Assembly (NCBI GenBank): GCA_015231755.1
Contig: JADGAZ010000006.1
Span: 62,001 to 126,000, forward strand
DNA from: Magnetococcales bacterium
Lineage (GTDB): Bacteria > Pseudomonadota > Magnetococcia > Magnetococcales > Magnetaquicoccaceae
Reading direction: 5' to 3'
Length of the DNA: 64,000 nucleotides
Shown: in pieces, positions 29,667 to 39,725 of the stretch
Numbering within the stretch: the first letter of the stretch is position 1
Layout of the letters: every line of letters begins with the position of its first letter
Made by a program: the position numbers and the translations under genes
The notes under the pieces: model-generated
What the model was told of the DNA's origin: nothing
Seen by the model: the letters and a program-made list of their open reading frames with translations, nothing else
Database searches by the model: none

Positions 29667-30317
29667 CGCCAGACATTCTCCAACACCACCCGATAGCCGG
29701 CCTCCGTGGGATGGATGCCGTCGGGTTGGTTCAAGCCGGGCTTGCCCGCCACCCCCTCTAGAAAAAAGGGAATCAGTTCCGCTCCGCTCTCTTCCGCCAC
29801 CTCGGGATAGATGGCCTGAAACCGGGAGTCGTGACCCGCTCCGTAGTTGGGGGGCAGACGCATGCCTCCCAGCAGCAGGAGCGATACCCCGGACTGGCGC
29901 AACCGGGTGGTGATGGCCAGCAGATTGTGTTTCATGTCGGTCAGATCCAGTCCCCGCAGTCCGTCGTTGGCCCCCAGAACCACGATGGCGATGGTCGGCT
30001 TGGAGCGCAGGGACCAATCCAGACGACGCAGGGCGCCGGCTGTGGTATCCCCGGAGAGTCCGGCGTTGACCACCCGGTGGGGATATCCGTGTTCCCGGAG
30101 TTTGTTTTGCAGCAAGGCCGGATAGTCGGCTCCCGGAGGCACGCCGAAACCGGCGGTGAGGCTGTCTCCAAGACAAAGAATCACCGGGGTTTCAGAGGCG
30201 GTTGCCAGGGTTGCGCACATGAGCAAAACTCCCATAACAAGGGTGAGGGACAACCGTGCACCACGGGTGTGACGGTGAAAAGGTCGGAATGGACCAGACA
30301 GGGACAGGGAGTGGAAG

Positions 30318-30325
<8 letters not shown>
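29609..30325 (-). CDS. tesA: SGNH-family periplasmic esterase/lysophospholipase (TesA-like)
   Basis: Up to 238 residues. SGNH blocks: GDSLTAGFGV (nucleophile Ser), Gly in NAGLSGDTT, GANDGLRG (Asn), and DGIHPTEAGY (Asp/His). A hydrophobic signal-like segment ends at TLATA, predicting periplasmic export. The ATG at 30325 overlaps the start of divergent ybbA and gives a 24-residue basic N-region; an in-frame TTG near 30255 would give a more typical signal peptide. It hydrolyses fatty acyl esters or thioesters. Divergent tesA/ybbA pairing as in E. coli supports the assignment. Confidence 0.87.
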
Positions 30326-30986
<661 letters not shown>

Positions 30987-31054
30987 GACAATCCCTTTCG
31001 ATGTCACCGGATACCGGGGGCATGGGCTGCCGCAAGAACCAAGGCGAGGAAAGC

Positions 31055-31714
31055 ATGAAAGAGGTCGAGGATTTCAAGACAAGCGAAGCCTGGAGAATTT
31101 TCCGCATTCAGGCCGAATTGATCGATGGCATTGAGTCGTTGCGGGGGCTGGGTCGGGCGGTGACCATTTTCGGTTCCGCCCGCACGCCGAAGGAGTCCCG
31201 TTATTACAAACTGGCCCACAAGGTGGCCAGGGCGTTGTCGCGCCAGGGAATCTCGGTGATCACCGGCGGCGGGCCGGGGATCATGGAGGCGGCCAACCGG
31301 GGATGCTATAAAAAAGGGGGCATTTCCGTGGGGTTGAATATCGAACTGCCCTTCGAGGAGCATTCCAATCCCTATCTGGATATACGCATGGCCTTTCGGT
31401 ACTTTTTTGTGCGCAAGCTGATGTTCGCCAAACATGCGGAGGCGATGGTGGTCTTTCCTGGCGGCTTCGGTACCCTGGATGAACTGTTCGAGGCGTTGAC
31501 CCTGGTTCAGACCCGCAAATCCCGTCCGTTTCCCATGATCCTGTTCGGTTCGGAATACTGGAAAGGGCTGGTGGATTGGATGCGCAATACCCTGTTGGCC
31601 GCAGGAACCATCTCTCCGGAAGACCTGGATCTGTTTGTGATCACGGATGATCCGAAGCAGGTGGTACGACTGGTCACGGCCCATCTGAAGGCGTGTGACA
31701 GGGGGAAAAAATGA
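31055..31714 (+). CDS. LOG-family protein (putative nucleotide 5'-monophosphate phosphoribohydrolase)
   Basis: 219 residues. Rossmann-like fold with FGSARTP, TGGGPGIMEAANRG and the catalytic PGGFGTLDELFE motif (PGGxGTxxE) typical of LOG proteins, often misannotated as lysine decarboxylases. These release a base from nucleoside monophosphates (cytokinin activation in plants, or AMP/purine nucleosidase action in bacteria). ATG at 31055 follows GAGGAAAG; the sequence before it is not family-like. It starts 68 bases after ybbA. Confidence 0.9.
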   Translation: MKEVEDFKTSEAWRIFRIQAELIDGIESLRGLGRAVTIFGSARTPKESRYYKLAHKVARALSRQGISVITGGGPGIMEAANRGCYKKGGISVGLNIELPFEEHSNPYLDIRMAFRYFFVRKLMFAKHAEAMVVFPGGFGTLDELFEALTLVQTRKSRPFPMILFGSEYWKGLVDWMRNTLLAAGTISPEDLDLFVITDDPKQVVRLVTAHLKACDRGKK

Positions 31715-31732
31715 GATGAATATGTAACAGCC

Positions 31733-31756
31733 CGCAAAAATTTTGCATTTTTTGCG
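31733..31756 (+). terminator. AT-rich hairpin after the LOG gene
   Basis: CGCAAAAA and TTTTTTGCG pair around TTTTGCA, 18 bases after the stop. A weak intrinsic terminator is likely. The remaining ~130 bases before the chemoreceptor gene show no clear promoter. Confidence 0.45.
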
Positions 31757-31885
31757 TAAGTTGATCGACCGGATATTGTGATGGCATGGATCTTTGTAGT
31801 AATGATATCAGGGTATGCGGTTGGTTCGCGTCGCAGGATGTTGTCTCCTTGTGTGCAATGAATGGGACTGAAGGGGGTGAACCGC

Positions 31886-33448
31886 ATGGCCGTGACTTCA
31901 AGGCTGAAACATTCCATTGGCATCCGGTTGTTGCTGGTGGCCGGCATTGCGGGAACCGGGAGTCTGCTCGGGATGGGGGGGATCGCGCTCCATCGGATGC
32001 AGGCGGGCATCGTCGAGCAATCCGAGCAGAACGTGCGACAACTGACCGAAACCGCATTGCGGGGAATCGAGTCCATCATGCTGGGGGGCAATTCGGATGT
32101 GGCCCGTCGTTACGCCGAAAGCCTCAAGGGGGTGAAAGGAGTCGATCTCTTCCAGGTGCTGCGGCTGGATGCGCAGGAAGCCTTCCGTGCGGAGAATGGC
32201 GCCAGTCCGAACGAGAATGGTTATGTTGGGTTTACCCATTTTGATTCCGGAAAGGTTAGTCCGGAGTTTGCCAAGGCGGTGGAAGGGCAGCAGCCGGTTT
32301 CTGTGTTGAGTCAGGGGGAGGATGGCTTCACGCGGGTGAATTATTGGGTGCCCCTGATCAACAAACCCGAGTGTCACGCCTGTCACGGTCCAGACCACCA
32401 GGTGCGGGGTGTGTTGCATCTGACCCTCTCCTTAAGCGAATCGGAAGCCCGGATTCATCGGGTGCGGGGGGAACTCGGAATGGCGCTGGTGGCGTTTTTG
32501 GCGTTGTTCTTGTGGTCCTCCTGGGAGATTTTCAAGCGGCTGGTGACCCGTCCTTTGTCCCGGATGCGGGGGGTGATCGAAGTGATCGCCGCCGGGGATC
32601 TGCGTCCCCGCCTGAGCGTCGCCCCGGGGGCGCGGGATGAGGTGTCGGAGATCGGGCGCCATGTCAACACCATGGCCGACAACCTGGAGGAGACTATTTT
32701 GACGGTTCAGGAGCAATCCCGGACCTTGTCGTCGGGGATCGGGTCGTTTCTGAAGGTGCGGGAGGAGTTGGAACAGGGAACCGGGCAGACTACATCGGTT
32801 TCCGAGGAGGTCGCCCGCTTCATGCAGGTCATCATCGGCGGCATCTGGGAGAGTGTGGAACGCTCCAAATCCGCCGAGCAGGTGGCCCGACAGGCCGCCG
32901 GTCGGGCGGTGGAGGGGGGTGAGACCGTGCGCGAGGCCATTGCCGCCATGGCCGAAGTGGCGGAGAAGACCGGCATCATTCAAGAGATTGCCCGTCAGAC
33001 CAATCTGCTGGCCCTCAATGCCGCCATTGAGGCGGCCCGGGCCGGGGATGTGGGTCGAGGCTTCGCCGTGGTGGCGGGAGAGGTGCGCAAACTGGCGGAA
33101 CGCAGTCGGGACGCCGCCGAAGAGATCGGTCAGATCACCGCCAGCACCCTGGCCACGGCCAAACGGGTGGGGGATGTACTGGAGGAGTTGGTGCCCTGGA
33201 TCACCCGTACCGCCGAGGAAGTGCGACGGATCGATCAGCTGTCCGGCAATCAAAACGACAGCGCGCGACGGATCTCCGAGGCGGTGAGCCGATTGGATCG
33301 GGTAGTGCGGGATAGCGTATTCACCTCGGGACGGGTGAGCGATATCGCCCAGGAGTTGCGGGTCGCTTCCGACCGGTTGGAACACTCCATCGCGGTTTTC
33401 AAGTTGCAGGAAGGTCGTTCGGTCCCCGCCGGCAACCCGGAGGCGTGA
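31886..33448 (+). CDS. Methyl-accepting chemotaxis protein with periplasmic c-type haem motif
   Basis: 520 residues. TM1 about 12-34, periplasmic sensor 35-196, TM2 about 197-213, a HAMP-like segment ([19 protein letters not shown]), then a cytoplasmic signalling domain with the conserved hairpin tip ([37 protein letters not shown]). The sensor carries C163-H-A-C166-H167, a CxxCH covalent haem-attachment motif, just before TM2 (PECHACHG). Haem binding would make it a redox, O2 or NO sensor. ATG at 31886 follows GGGGGTG. It converges on a second receptor with the same motif. The signalling domain seems short of the usual C-terminal methylation helix length. Confidence 0.92.
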   Translation: MAVTSRLKHSIGIRLLLVAGIAGTGSLLGMGGIALHRMQAGIVEQSEQNVRQLTETALRGIESIMLGGNSDVARRYAESLKGVKGVDLFQVLRLDAQEAFRAENGASPNENGYVGFTHFDSGKVSPEFAKAVEGQQPVSVLSQGEDGFTRVNYWVPLINKPECHACHGPDHQVRGVLHLTLSLSESEARIHRVRGELGMALVAFLALFLWSSWEIFKRLVTRPLSRMRGVIEVIAAGDLRPRLSVAPGARDEVSEIGRHVNTMADNLEETILTVQEQSRTLSSGIGSFLKVREELEQGTGQTTSVSEEVARFMQVIIGGIWESVERSKSAEQVARQAAGRAVEGGETVREAIAAMAEVAEKTGIIQEIARQTNLLALNAAIEAARAGDVGRGFAVVAGEVRKLAERSRDAAEEIGQITASTLATAKRVGDVLEELVPWITRTAEEVRRIDQLSGNQNDSARRISEAVSRLDRVVRDSVFTSGRVSDIAQELRVASDRLEHSIAVFKLQEGRSVPAGNPEA

Positions 33449-33508
33449 AATCCACCCGGATCCGCGTGAGGGGGCGGATGGGATGGCGTCAGGCTGGGGT
33501 GTGGACCA

Positions 33509-36346
33509 TCAGACGGGCTTCTTTTTGGATTCCATATGGTTGCGGTAGGCCATGTCCGATCCCTGGATGTGGTGGATAAGCCAGTTGCGCAGGAATTGCA
33601 ACACATCGCTGGACAGGGCAAAGGGATCGTCGAGCAGTTTTTGCTGATAGATCACCACCTGATCGCAAAACTGGCGATGTTCCTCCTTGTGGGCCTCTTG
33701 TCCGGGAAAGCCAATGGACTCCAGGTACCGTTCCTCGCGGGCAAAGTGGGTACGGGTGTAGTTGAGCAGATTTTCCACGATCTGGTTGAGCAGAGACTGC
33801 CCCTTGCCCAACTGCACCGCGGCGTGGAGTTCGTTGATCAGGCTGATGAGTTGCCGGTGGTCCGCATCCAACGGGGGTACGTTGACCGCCATTTTTTCCG
33901 TCCAGGTGATCAACGGACGGTAGGCGCCCACACTCTCCCGGCCCAGATAAATCTGATCGAGTTGCTCGAAAAAGGTGTGCTGTAACGCGCAGAAAAAGCG
34001 CATGGCATCGGCGGCGGCCTGTTCGTTGCGTTGTGCGCCGAGTCGCTGGATCACCTCGTCGCAGGTCTGATGGATCTGCTGGTGGGTCTCTTTCATGCGC
34101 TGGAACACCGGGCGTGCGCCGAGTTCCGCTTCGGCGGTCCGTTCCCAGGCGCATACCGCGCACAAGGCGTTGACATCGGTGACCGTTAAAGGAACGTCTC
34201 CATGGGTGGCCTGCTCCAGGCGGCCCAGCAGGTGGAGAATGGATTCTTTCAGTTTGCGGATGTCGAACAGTTCGGGACCGATATCCAAGGAGGATTGGGC
34301 GGCGTAAAGCGCGTCGCTGATGTTGCTGGCCACATCCCCCAGGGCGTGGAAATGGTTGACCGTGCCATGCAAACGCCCCACGGCTTTCAAGGCGTCCTGC
34401 ATGCTGCGACGCACGGTATCGGAGGCGGCTTCCGTGGTGGTGAAGGAGGAGAGCACGGTCCGGACAAACTGAAGCGCTGCGTCCGACTGTTCCGCCATGC
34501 CGCTCGCCGAACCCGCCACCACGGAACTGGTGGTGGCAATCTCCGCCGTGCCCAGGGCCGCTTCGGAGGCGGAACGGGCCACCTGCTGGGCGGCGTTGTT
34601 CAGGGTGTCGGCATTCTGGGTCACCATGGTGGTGGCCGCTGTCACCTCCGACATGGCTTCCGCGATCCCCTGGATCATCACATGCTGTTCGTCTACCGCG
34701 TGCAGGATTTCGCTGTTGGCCGCGTTGATTTTTTCCACGATCACCGTGATCTCTTTGACCCGTTCCACCACGTTGGCGGTTCCGGATTGGATGTCTTCGA
34801 TCTTGAGAGAGATCTGATGGGTGGCGCGACCGGTTTGCAAAGCCAGTTCCTTGACCTCGTTGGCGACCACGGCAAACCCTTTGCCCGCTTCGCCGGCCCC
34901 GGCGGCTTCGATGGCGGCGTTCAAGGCGAGCATGTTGGTCTGTTCCGCGATGGCCTGGATCATCTCCACCACGTTGCCGATCTCGCTGGCCGAATTGGAA
35001 AGGTCATCCACCGCCGAGAAGGCCTCCAGGGCGTAATCGTGGGCCTGGCGGGAGTCGTGATTGGCGTTTTCGCAGCGTTGACCCACCCCGGCCAGGGAAG
35101 TGGTCATCTCTTGAATGGAACTGGCCACACGGGTCACGGAGTGGCTGACCTGACTCAGGCTGTGATTCACTTCGTTGAGGTTGGTGGTCATCTCTTCGGC
35201 GGCCATGGCCATGGTGGTGACGTTTTGACTGGCATGGTCGGCATTGCGGGCGGTTCCCTGGATGCCATTGGCCACGCTTTCCGCTTCCGTGGCGATGGCG
35301 GAAATGTTGTCCAGGGATTGATTCAACAGTTGCATCATGTGGTGGATTTCGGCAGCCAAGCGGTCATTTTCATCCGCCACCCCCCCGGAGAGCTTTTGAA
35401 TCCCCGAGGCGTCGGCGCCAATGGCGGCGCGCAGTTTCAGGACTTCCCGGATGAAGGCGGTAATGCTGCCGGATTGCAGGTTGATCATGCGGATCGTCTC
35501 GATGAGTTTTTCTTTGAGCCGATTCACATTGACCGCGATGGCGGTGATTTCGTCGTCGCCGGGAGTGGCGATGCGACTGGTCAGGTTGCCGTTGGCCACC
35601 TCTTCGATGGCGGAGCTGATGGATTGCAACGGCGCTCTCAGCGACCGGGCCAGGAAAGCCCCCAGCAACACCAGAAACAGTCCCACCGCGCCAATGATGC
35701 CCAGAATGGCCTGGGTGCGTGCCTGGGCGATTTCTTGTTCCATGGCGTTCAGGGAGACGGTCAACTGGAATACCCCCCGCACTTCATGATCCCCCCCGTG
35801 GCAGGCGTGACAACGGGTATGGTTGAGTAGAGGCATCAACAGGGTACGCTGGTTGCCGTTTTCCCCGATCTCGATGAAAGAGGCGGGTTTTTTCTCCTGG
35901 ATCGCCTGCTTGAAGGCGTCAAGAATGGCGCCTTTGGCCTCGAAGCCCGGTTCTCCTTCGGGATGAAAGGCCTCGCGACCGTAGCGATTCAGAATGCGAA
36001 ATTCGAGCAGTCCGGGGACTTTTTTGAGGTTGTCGGAATAGTTGCGTGCAATATCCGCATAGCCGGCCAGCATGATGGTCTGCAATCCCTGACCCGCCTG
36101 TTCCGCCAGTTTGAGGATGCTGTCTTCGTTTTGTTGCAGCAGATTTTTTTCCATCCCGTGGATCAGGAATCCACCCAGGATGGACAGGCTGAGGATTCCA
36201 ATCACCCCCACCACAGCCAGAATGCGGAAACTGACCGTGCGGAAGGCCTGGATGCGGCGAATGGATCGGATGATGCGGGAAAGTCTCGGAATGGTGTGCT
36301 CCGAATGCGTTTTTTGGTCCTGGCCAACGAAACGATTGTGCAACAT
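33509..36346 (-). CDS. Chemoreceptor with periplasmic CxxCH haem motif, CZB-like domain and C-terminal hemerythrin domain
   Basis: 945 residues. TM1 about 42-63; periplasmic sensor with C179-H-A-C182-H183; TM2 about 213-233; HAMP-like; a long coiled-coil region and MCP signalling tip ([38 protein letters not shown]). About 695-765 resembles a CZB zinc domain ([20 protein letters not shown]). The last ~130 residues are hemerythrin: [35 protein letters not shown]. The design suggests haem sensing outside and di-iron O2 sensing inside, coupled to chemotaxis. ATG at 36346 follows GAGGT. The two receptors share similar sensor modules ([17 protein letters not shown] versus [16 protein letters not shown]) and probably arose by duplication. 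Confidence 0.92.
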   Translation of the reverse strand: MLHNRFVGQDQKTHSEHTIPRLSRIIRSIRRIQAFRTVSFRILAVVGVIGILSLSILGGFLIHGMEKNLLQQNEDSILKLAEQAGQGLQTIMLAGYADIARNYSDNLKKVPGLLEFRILNRYGREAFHPEGEPGFEAKGAILDAFKQAIQEKKPASFIEIGENGNQRTLLMPLLNHTRCHACHGGDHEVRGVFQLTVSLNAMEQEIAQARTQAILGIIGAVGLFLVLLGAFLARSLRAPLQSISSAIEEVANGNLTSRIATPGDDEITAIAVNVNRLKEKLIETIRMINLQSGSITAFIREVLKLRAAIGADASGIQKLSGGVADENDRLAAEIHHMMQLLNQSLDNISAIATEAESVANGIQGTARNADHASQNVTTMAMAAEEMTTNLNEVNHSLSQVSHSVTRVASSIQEMTTSLAGVGQRCENANHDSRQAHDYALEAFSAVDDLSNSASEIGNVVEMIQAIAEQTNMLALNAAIEAAGAGEAGKGFAVVANEVKELALQTGRATHQISLKIEDIQSGTANVVERVKEITVIVEKINAANSEILHAVDEQHVMIQGIAEAMSEVTAATTMVTQNADTLNNAAQQVARSASEAALGTAEIATTSSVVAGSASGMAEQSDAALQFVRTVLSSFTTTEAASDTVRRSMQDALKAVGRLHGTVNHFHALGDVASNISDALYAAQSSLDIGPELFDIRKLKESILHLLGRLEQATHGDVPLTVTDVNALCAVCAWERTAEAELGARPVFQRMKETHQQIHQTCDEVIQRLGAQRNEQAAADAMRFFCALQHTFFEQLDQIYLGRESVGAYRPLITWTEKMAVNVPPLDADHRQLISLINELHAAVQLGKGQSLLNQIVENLLNYTRTHFAREERYLESIGFPGQEAHKEEHRQFCDQVVIYQQKLLDDPFALSSDVLQFLRNWLIHHIQGSDMAYRNHMESKKKPV

Positions 36347-36407
36347 TGGTCGTTTACCTCAACGTCGGATCTGTCAGATGAACCGTATAATCTTCATGAT
36401 TATGAAA

Positions 36408-36433
36408 TGATCGGTATGCGTTTCTTGGGTTGA
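36408..36433 (-). promoter_or_regulatory. Possible sigma28-like promoter for the hemerythrin chemoreceptor
   Basis: On the minus strand, TCAA (36433-36430), 14 bases, then ACCGATCA (36415-36408) resembles the flagellar sigma28 pattern TAAA-N15-GCCGATAA. It lies about 60 bases before the start codon. Match and spacing are imperfect. Confidence 0.3.
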
Positions 36434-36642
36434 TTGGCATCAATTCATATCTTTACGTGTGCACGGTAAAATGATCTGCACACCTTGGCAAGGGAAATTT
36501 GCAAATTCATCCAAGTGAGCATTTCTGGAGGCGCGCTCCTCTTGTGATGGACAGGGGATGGGATGCTCCTCGCTGTTTCACCCGTTGACCCCGGTCAGTG
36601 GTGCAACGTCGTTTTCCAACCGTTCAGGATGGGGAGGTTTTG

Positions 36643-36744
36643 ATGGGAACAGTCAATAAACCGGTCCTTCCTTTTCTCAGGAAGTGCGATTGTTGTCGCC
36701 ACGGGTGCAGAGGGCATCCGGAAATCAGTTCTATTGGTGATTGA
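36643..36744 (+). CDS. Possible 33-residue Cys-rich small protein
   Basis: ATG at 36643 is preceded by GGGGAGG at ideal spacing. The product contains a compact basic Cys/His patch (KCDCCRHGCRGHPE). The stop overlaps the -35 box of the next promoter. There is no other support, so it may be spurious. The surrounding 36347-36642 stretch is otherwise empty apart from the minus-strand promoter region. Confidence 0.25.
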   Translation: MGTVNKPVLPFLRKCDCCRHGCRGHPEISSIGD

Positions 36745-36769
36745 CTTTGTCCGGGTCTGTTTGTATGTT
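36741..36769 (+). promoter_or_regulatory. Sigma70-type promoter of the Ala/Pro-repeat gene
   Basis: TTGACT (36741-36746), 17-base spacer, TATGTT (36764-36769); the start codon is 48 bases further on. Good consensus match and spacing. Confidence 0.65.
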
Positions 36770-36817
36770 CTTCGGTAATGTTTCTCACACCGTATTCGGA
36801 AAAAGAGGAGTAGTGCT

Positions 36818-37354
36818 ATGCAAAAATTTCAAGTGCGCAGTTCCTGTGCTGTTGCCGCGGCTTTCACGTTAGGTCTGTGTGGGATCTCGCCGACTTTGGT
36901 GGATGCCGCTCCTGATGCCGCCGCCCCGGCTGCTGCTGCCCCGGCTGCTGCTGCCCCGGCTGCTGCTGCCCCGGCTGCTGCCGCCCCGGCTGCTGCCGCC
37001 CCGGCTGCTGCCGCCCCGGCTGCCGCTGCCTCGGCCGCTGCTGCCCCGGCCGCTGCTGCCCCGGCTGTTGTCGGCAGTTATGATGTGTCCGGTGTCAGTG
37101 CTGTGGACAAGTCCAATTTTGAAGGTGTCGCCCTCGTCACCAAGAAAGGTGAGGCTTATCAGGTCAAGTACGAGGACTCTGAAGGCAAGTATACTGGTAT
37201 CGCTTTTATGACCGGCAATACGCTGGGTATCGCCTATTCCGGTGAGAACAAGCCCACCATTTGTCTGATGGAGCCGGATGGAACGGGCTGGAAGGGCCAA
37301 TGCATTGAACAAAGCGAAACGTTCCTCAGCAAAGAGAGCTGGAAACGTCGCTGA
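36818..37354 (+). CDS. Exported protein with Ala4-Pro repeat stalk and small C-terminal domain
   Basis: 178 residues. Signal peptide (MQKFQVRSSC to LVDA), then about ten AAAAP units (residues 33-83, one with Ser for Pro), then a ~95-residue domain (SYDVSGVSAVDKSNFEGVALVTKKGEAYQVKYED...) that looks like an all-beta fold. The Ala/Pro part should be an extended stalk, as in TonB-like or wall-spanning linkers. The C-terminal domain resembles periplasmic proteins of unknown function in which KxGxxYxVxY strands recur. GAGGAG precedes the ATG. Own promoter and terminator; monocistronic. Function unknown. Confidence 0.8.
   Translation: MQKFQVRSSCAVAAAFTLGLCGISPTLVDAAPDAAAPAAAAPAAAAPAAAAPAAAAPAAAAPAAAAPAAAASAAAAPAAAAPAVVGSYDVSGVSAVDKSNFEGVALVTKKGEAYQVKYEDSEGKYTGIAFMTGNTLGIAYSGENKPTICLMEPDGTGWKGQCIEQSETFLSKESWKRR
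36914..37066 (+). repeat. 15-bp tandem repeat encoding AAAAP
   Basis: About ten near-identical 15-base units (GCTGCTGCCCCGGCT-like, varying only in third positions). Such repeats change copy number by slippage, so stalk length may vary between strains. Confidence 0.9.
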
Positions 37355-37371
37355 TCGGGTCTTTTGGGGGT

Positions 37372-37456
37372 CGTTATCGTGGTTTGACCACACCACGATA
37401 ACGGTCTGATGGTCATGAAACCTGGAGCTGTCTTGAATGGCGGCTTCAGGTTTTTT
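37372..37456 (+). terminator. Two hairpins after the Ala/Pro-repeat gene
   Basis: The first hairpin pairs CGTTATCGTGG with CCACGATAACG (37372-37403). The second pairs AAACCTG (37418-37424) with CAGGTTT (37447-37453) and runs into TTTTTT, a weak intrinsic terminator with a long loop. Confidence 0.55.
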
Positions 37457-37489
37457 ATTGGATGGGGTCTGATCCGGAACTGTCGAAAC

Positions 37490-37513
37490 AAAAACGACCA
37501 CCCGAAGGTGGCC
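37490..37513 (-). terminator. Terminator downstream of tRNA-Lys
   Basis: On the minus strand GGCCACC and GGTGGTC form a stem (one G-U pair) around TTCGG, followed by a T-run (complement of the A-run at 37490-37494). It is located just 3' of the tRNA. Confidence 0.6.
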
Positions 37514-37536
37514 GTCCATGTTTCGTTTTTTTTGAT

Positions 37537-37612
<76 letters not shown>

Positions 37613-37819
37613 GTACTGGGTGTCAATCGATTTCATAAAAATGCCATTTCCTGGTCTGGGAGTCAAGCAAAAAATGCGGGTGGTCTCGCAGCAAAAAAGT
37701 GTGCGGTCCCCTTGACGTGGGGTGGATGGGGTGTGTAATCGATGGCCAGGATCGTTTGAAAACGTTTTTGCCGATTCGTTCTCCGCTTCTCTTCCCCCGG
37801 GTGAAAAGGGGTCTTTTCG

Positions 37820-39589
37820 ATGATGTGGCAGGCATGGTTGTCGTTGGGTGTGATTTTGGTTTGTGTGCTGCTTTTGGCCAGAAATCGTCATTCGGCGGAT
37901 GCGGTGTTGCTCGGGGGGGTGACCTTGCTGCTGTTGTTTGGTGTGCTGACCCCCAAACAGGCCTTGGCCGGCTTGGCCAATGAAGGCATGGTCACGGTCG
38001 GAGTGCTGTATGTGGTGGTCGCGGGATTGGAGGAGACCGGTGCCGTGCGCTGGATCTCCGATACCATCCTGGGACAACCCCGTTCCCTGCGTCATGCCCT
38101 CTGGCGCATCGCTTTGCCTATCCTGGTGATTTCGCCCTTTCTCAACAATACCCCGGTGGTGGCCATGTTCATTCCGGCCATTGGCGCCTGGGCGGCCCGC
38201 CATCGGCTCCCCATGTCCGGATTGATGATGCCATTGGCCTTTCTGACCTCCGCCGCCGGACTCTGTACCCTGGTGGGATCCAGCACCAATCTGGTTGTGC
38301 ACGGTTTGTTGCTTGCGCCTTCCGGGGGGCGGGGGTTTTCCTTGTGGGAACTGGCGGCCATCGGTCTGCCGGTGACGGCAACGGTGCTGGGGTATGTCCT
38401 GATCACCGGCAATCGCTTTTTGCCTGCGCGGCATACGGTCTCCGAATCCTTTGCCAATGTCCGGGAATACACCGTCGAAATGGTGGTGCAACCCGGTGGG
38501 CCTCTGGAAGGCAAATCCATCCGCGAGGCGGGCCTCAGACAGTTGCCGGGTCTGTTTCTGGTGGAAATCCGCCGGACCCGGGAAGTGCTGCCCGCGGTCT
38601 CTTCCCACCAGATTCTCCACGGGGGGGATCGATTGCTGTTCACCGGCGTGGTGGATTCCGTGGCCCATTTGCGCGCCATGCGGGGCCTGCTGCCCGCCAC
38701 GGATCAGGTGTTCAAACTCGATGCCCCGGCCCGGGAACGGGTCATGGCCGAGGCGGTGGTCTCCGACTCCTGTCCTTTGGTGGGGCGTACCGTGCGGGAT
38801 GGACGGTTTCGCACCCTTTATAACGCCGCCATCCTGGCCGTGGGCCGCAATGGAGAAAAATTGCCCGGTAAAATCGGAGATATCACCCTGCGCCCCGGGG
38901 ATCAGTTGTTGTTGGAGGCGCATCCCTCCTTTCTCGACCAGTATCGTTTGACCCGGGATTTTCTCCTGGTGCGCAATGTGGAACATTTTCATCCGGTGCG
39001 CCATCAGCGGGCACCGGTGGCTTTGGGGATTTTATTCGGTTTTGTCGCCATGGCCACCCTGGGAGGGCTTGCCACGCTGGAGGCGGCACTTTTGTCCGCC
39101 GGTCTGATGTTGCTGACCGGTTGTGTCACCAGCGGTGAGGCGCGTCGGGCGGTCGAATGGCAGGTGCTGCTGGTGATCGCCGCTTCCTTCAGTCTGGGTA
39201 TCGCCCTGGAAACCAGTGGCGCGGCCCGTTTTCTGGCCACCCGGCTGATTCAATTCATGGACCAGGATCCCTGGACTTCGTTGGCTGCGGTCTATCTGGT
39301 CACCGCGCTTTTGACCCAGATCGTCACCAACAACGCCACCGCTGTATTGATGTTCCCTATCGCCATGGCTACAGCCAGGGATTTGAATGTCTCGGTCATG
39401 CCCTTTGCCGTCGTGGTGCTGGTGGCGGCCTCTTCCGCTTTTGTCACGCCGATTGGTTATCAGGTCAATTTGATGGTGCAAGGGGCGGGAGGTTATCGTT
39501 TTATGGACTATATGCGTTATGGTTGGCCGCTTTTCTTTTTGGTTGGAATCGTTACCGTGACTTTGACTCCCTGGATCTGGCCTTTTTGA
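37820..39589 (+). CDS. SLC13/SAC1-like anion:Na+ symporter with two TrkA-C domains
   Basis: 589 residues. N-terminal membrane half (several helices up to about residue 200, with SPFLNNTPVVAMFIP and TLVGSSTNLVVHG), a cytoplasmic insert of two TrkA-C (RCK-C) domains (about 210-375; LEGKSIREAG, LVGRTVRDG, LRPGDQLLLEA), then a membrane C-terminal half (TQIVTNNATAVLMFPIA, TPIGYQVNLMV). The paired re-entrant N-N-x-A/T motifs are typical of divalent-anion symporters such as SAC1/SdcS-like sulfate transporters. Substrate (sulfate or another dicarboxylate-like anion) is inferred only. Confidence 0.87.
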   Translation: MMWQAWLSLGVILVCVLLLARNRHSADAVLLGGVTLLLLFGVLTPKQALAGLANEGMVTVGVLYVVVAGLEETGAVRWISDTILGQPRSLRHALWRIALPILVISPFLNNTPVVAMFIPAIGAWAARHRLPMSGLMMPLAFLTSAAGLCTLVGSSTNLVVHGLLLAPSGGRGFSLWELAAIGLPVTATVLGYVLITGNRFLPARHTVSESFANVREYTVEMVVQPGGPLEGKSIREAGLRQLPGLFLVEIRRTREVLPAVSSHQILHGGDRLLFTGVVDSVAHLRAMRGLLPATDQVFKLDAPARERVMAEAVVSDSCPLVGRTVRDGRFRTLYNAAILAVGRNGEKLPGKIGDITLRPGDQLLLEAHPSFLDQYRLTRDFLLVRNVEHFHPVRHQRAPVALGILFGFVAMATLGGLATLEAALLSAGLMLLTGCVTSGEARRAVEWQVLLVIAASFSLGIALETSGAARFLATRLIQFMDQDPWTSLAAVYLVTALLTQIVTNNATAVLMFPIAMATARDLNVSVMPFAVVVLVAASSAFVTPIGYQVNLMVQGAGGYRFMDYMRYGWPLFFLVGIVTVTLTPWIWPF

Positions 39590-39629
39590 ATCCGGGCCGA
39601 AATTAATTTACCCCACAGGATCTATTTTG

Positions 39630-39638
39630 TGTTATAAT
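39630..39638 (+). promoter_or_regulatory. Extended -10 promoter upstream of the CHAT-RTX secretion operon
   Basis: TG-T-TATAAT is a perfect extended -10 element 88 bases before the first gene of the putative operon. The -35 region is poor (TTACCC at 39608, 19-base spacing), as is usual for extended -10 promoters. Confidence 0.5.
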
Positions 39639-39725
39639 GCCTAATGCCGAATATTGATGGCATGAACCGGATGTTGGGATTCTGCCCATCAATCATGTTA
39701 ACGAAATTCATGGAGTGCATGGCGC

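Noticed and set aside
34202-35830. 542-codon plus-strand frame opposite the hemerythrin chemoreceptor
   Set aside because: Gly/His-rich shadow of a helical MCP gene; no domain recognisable.
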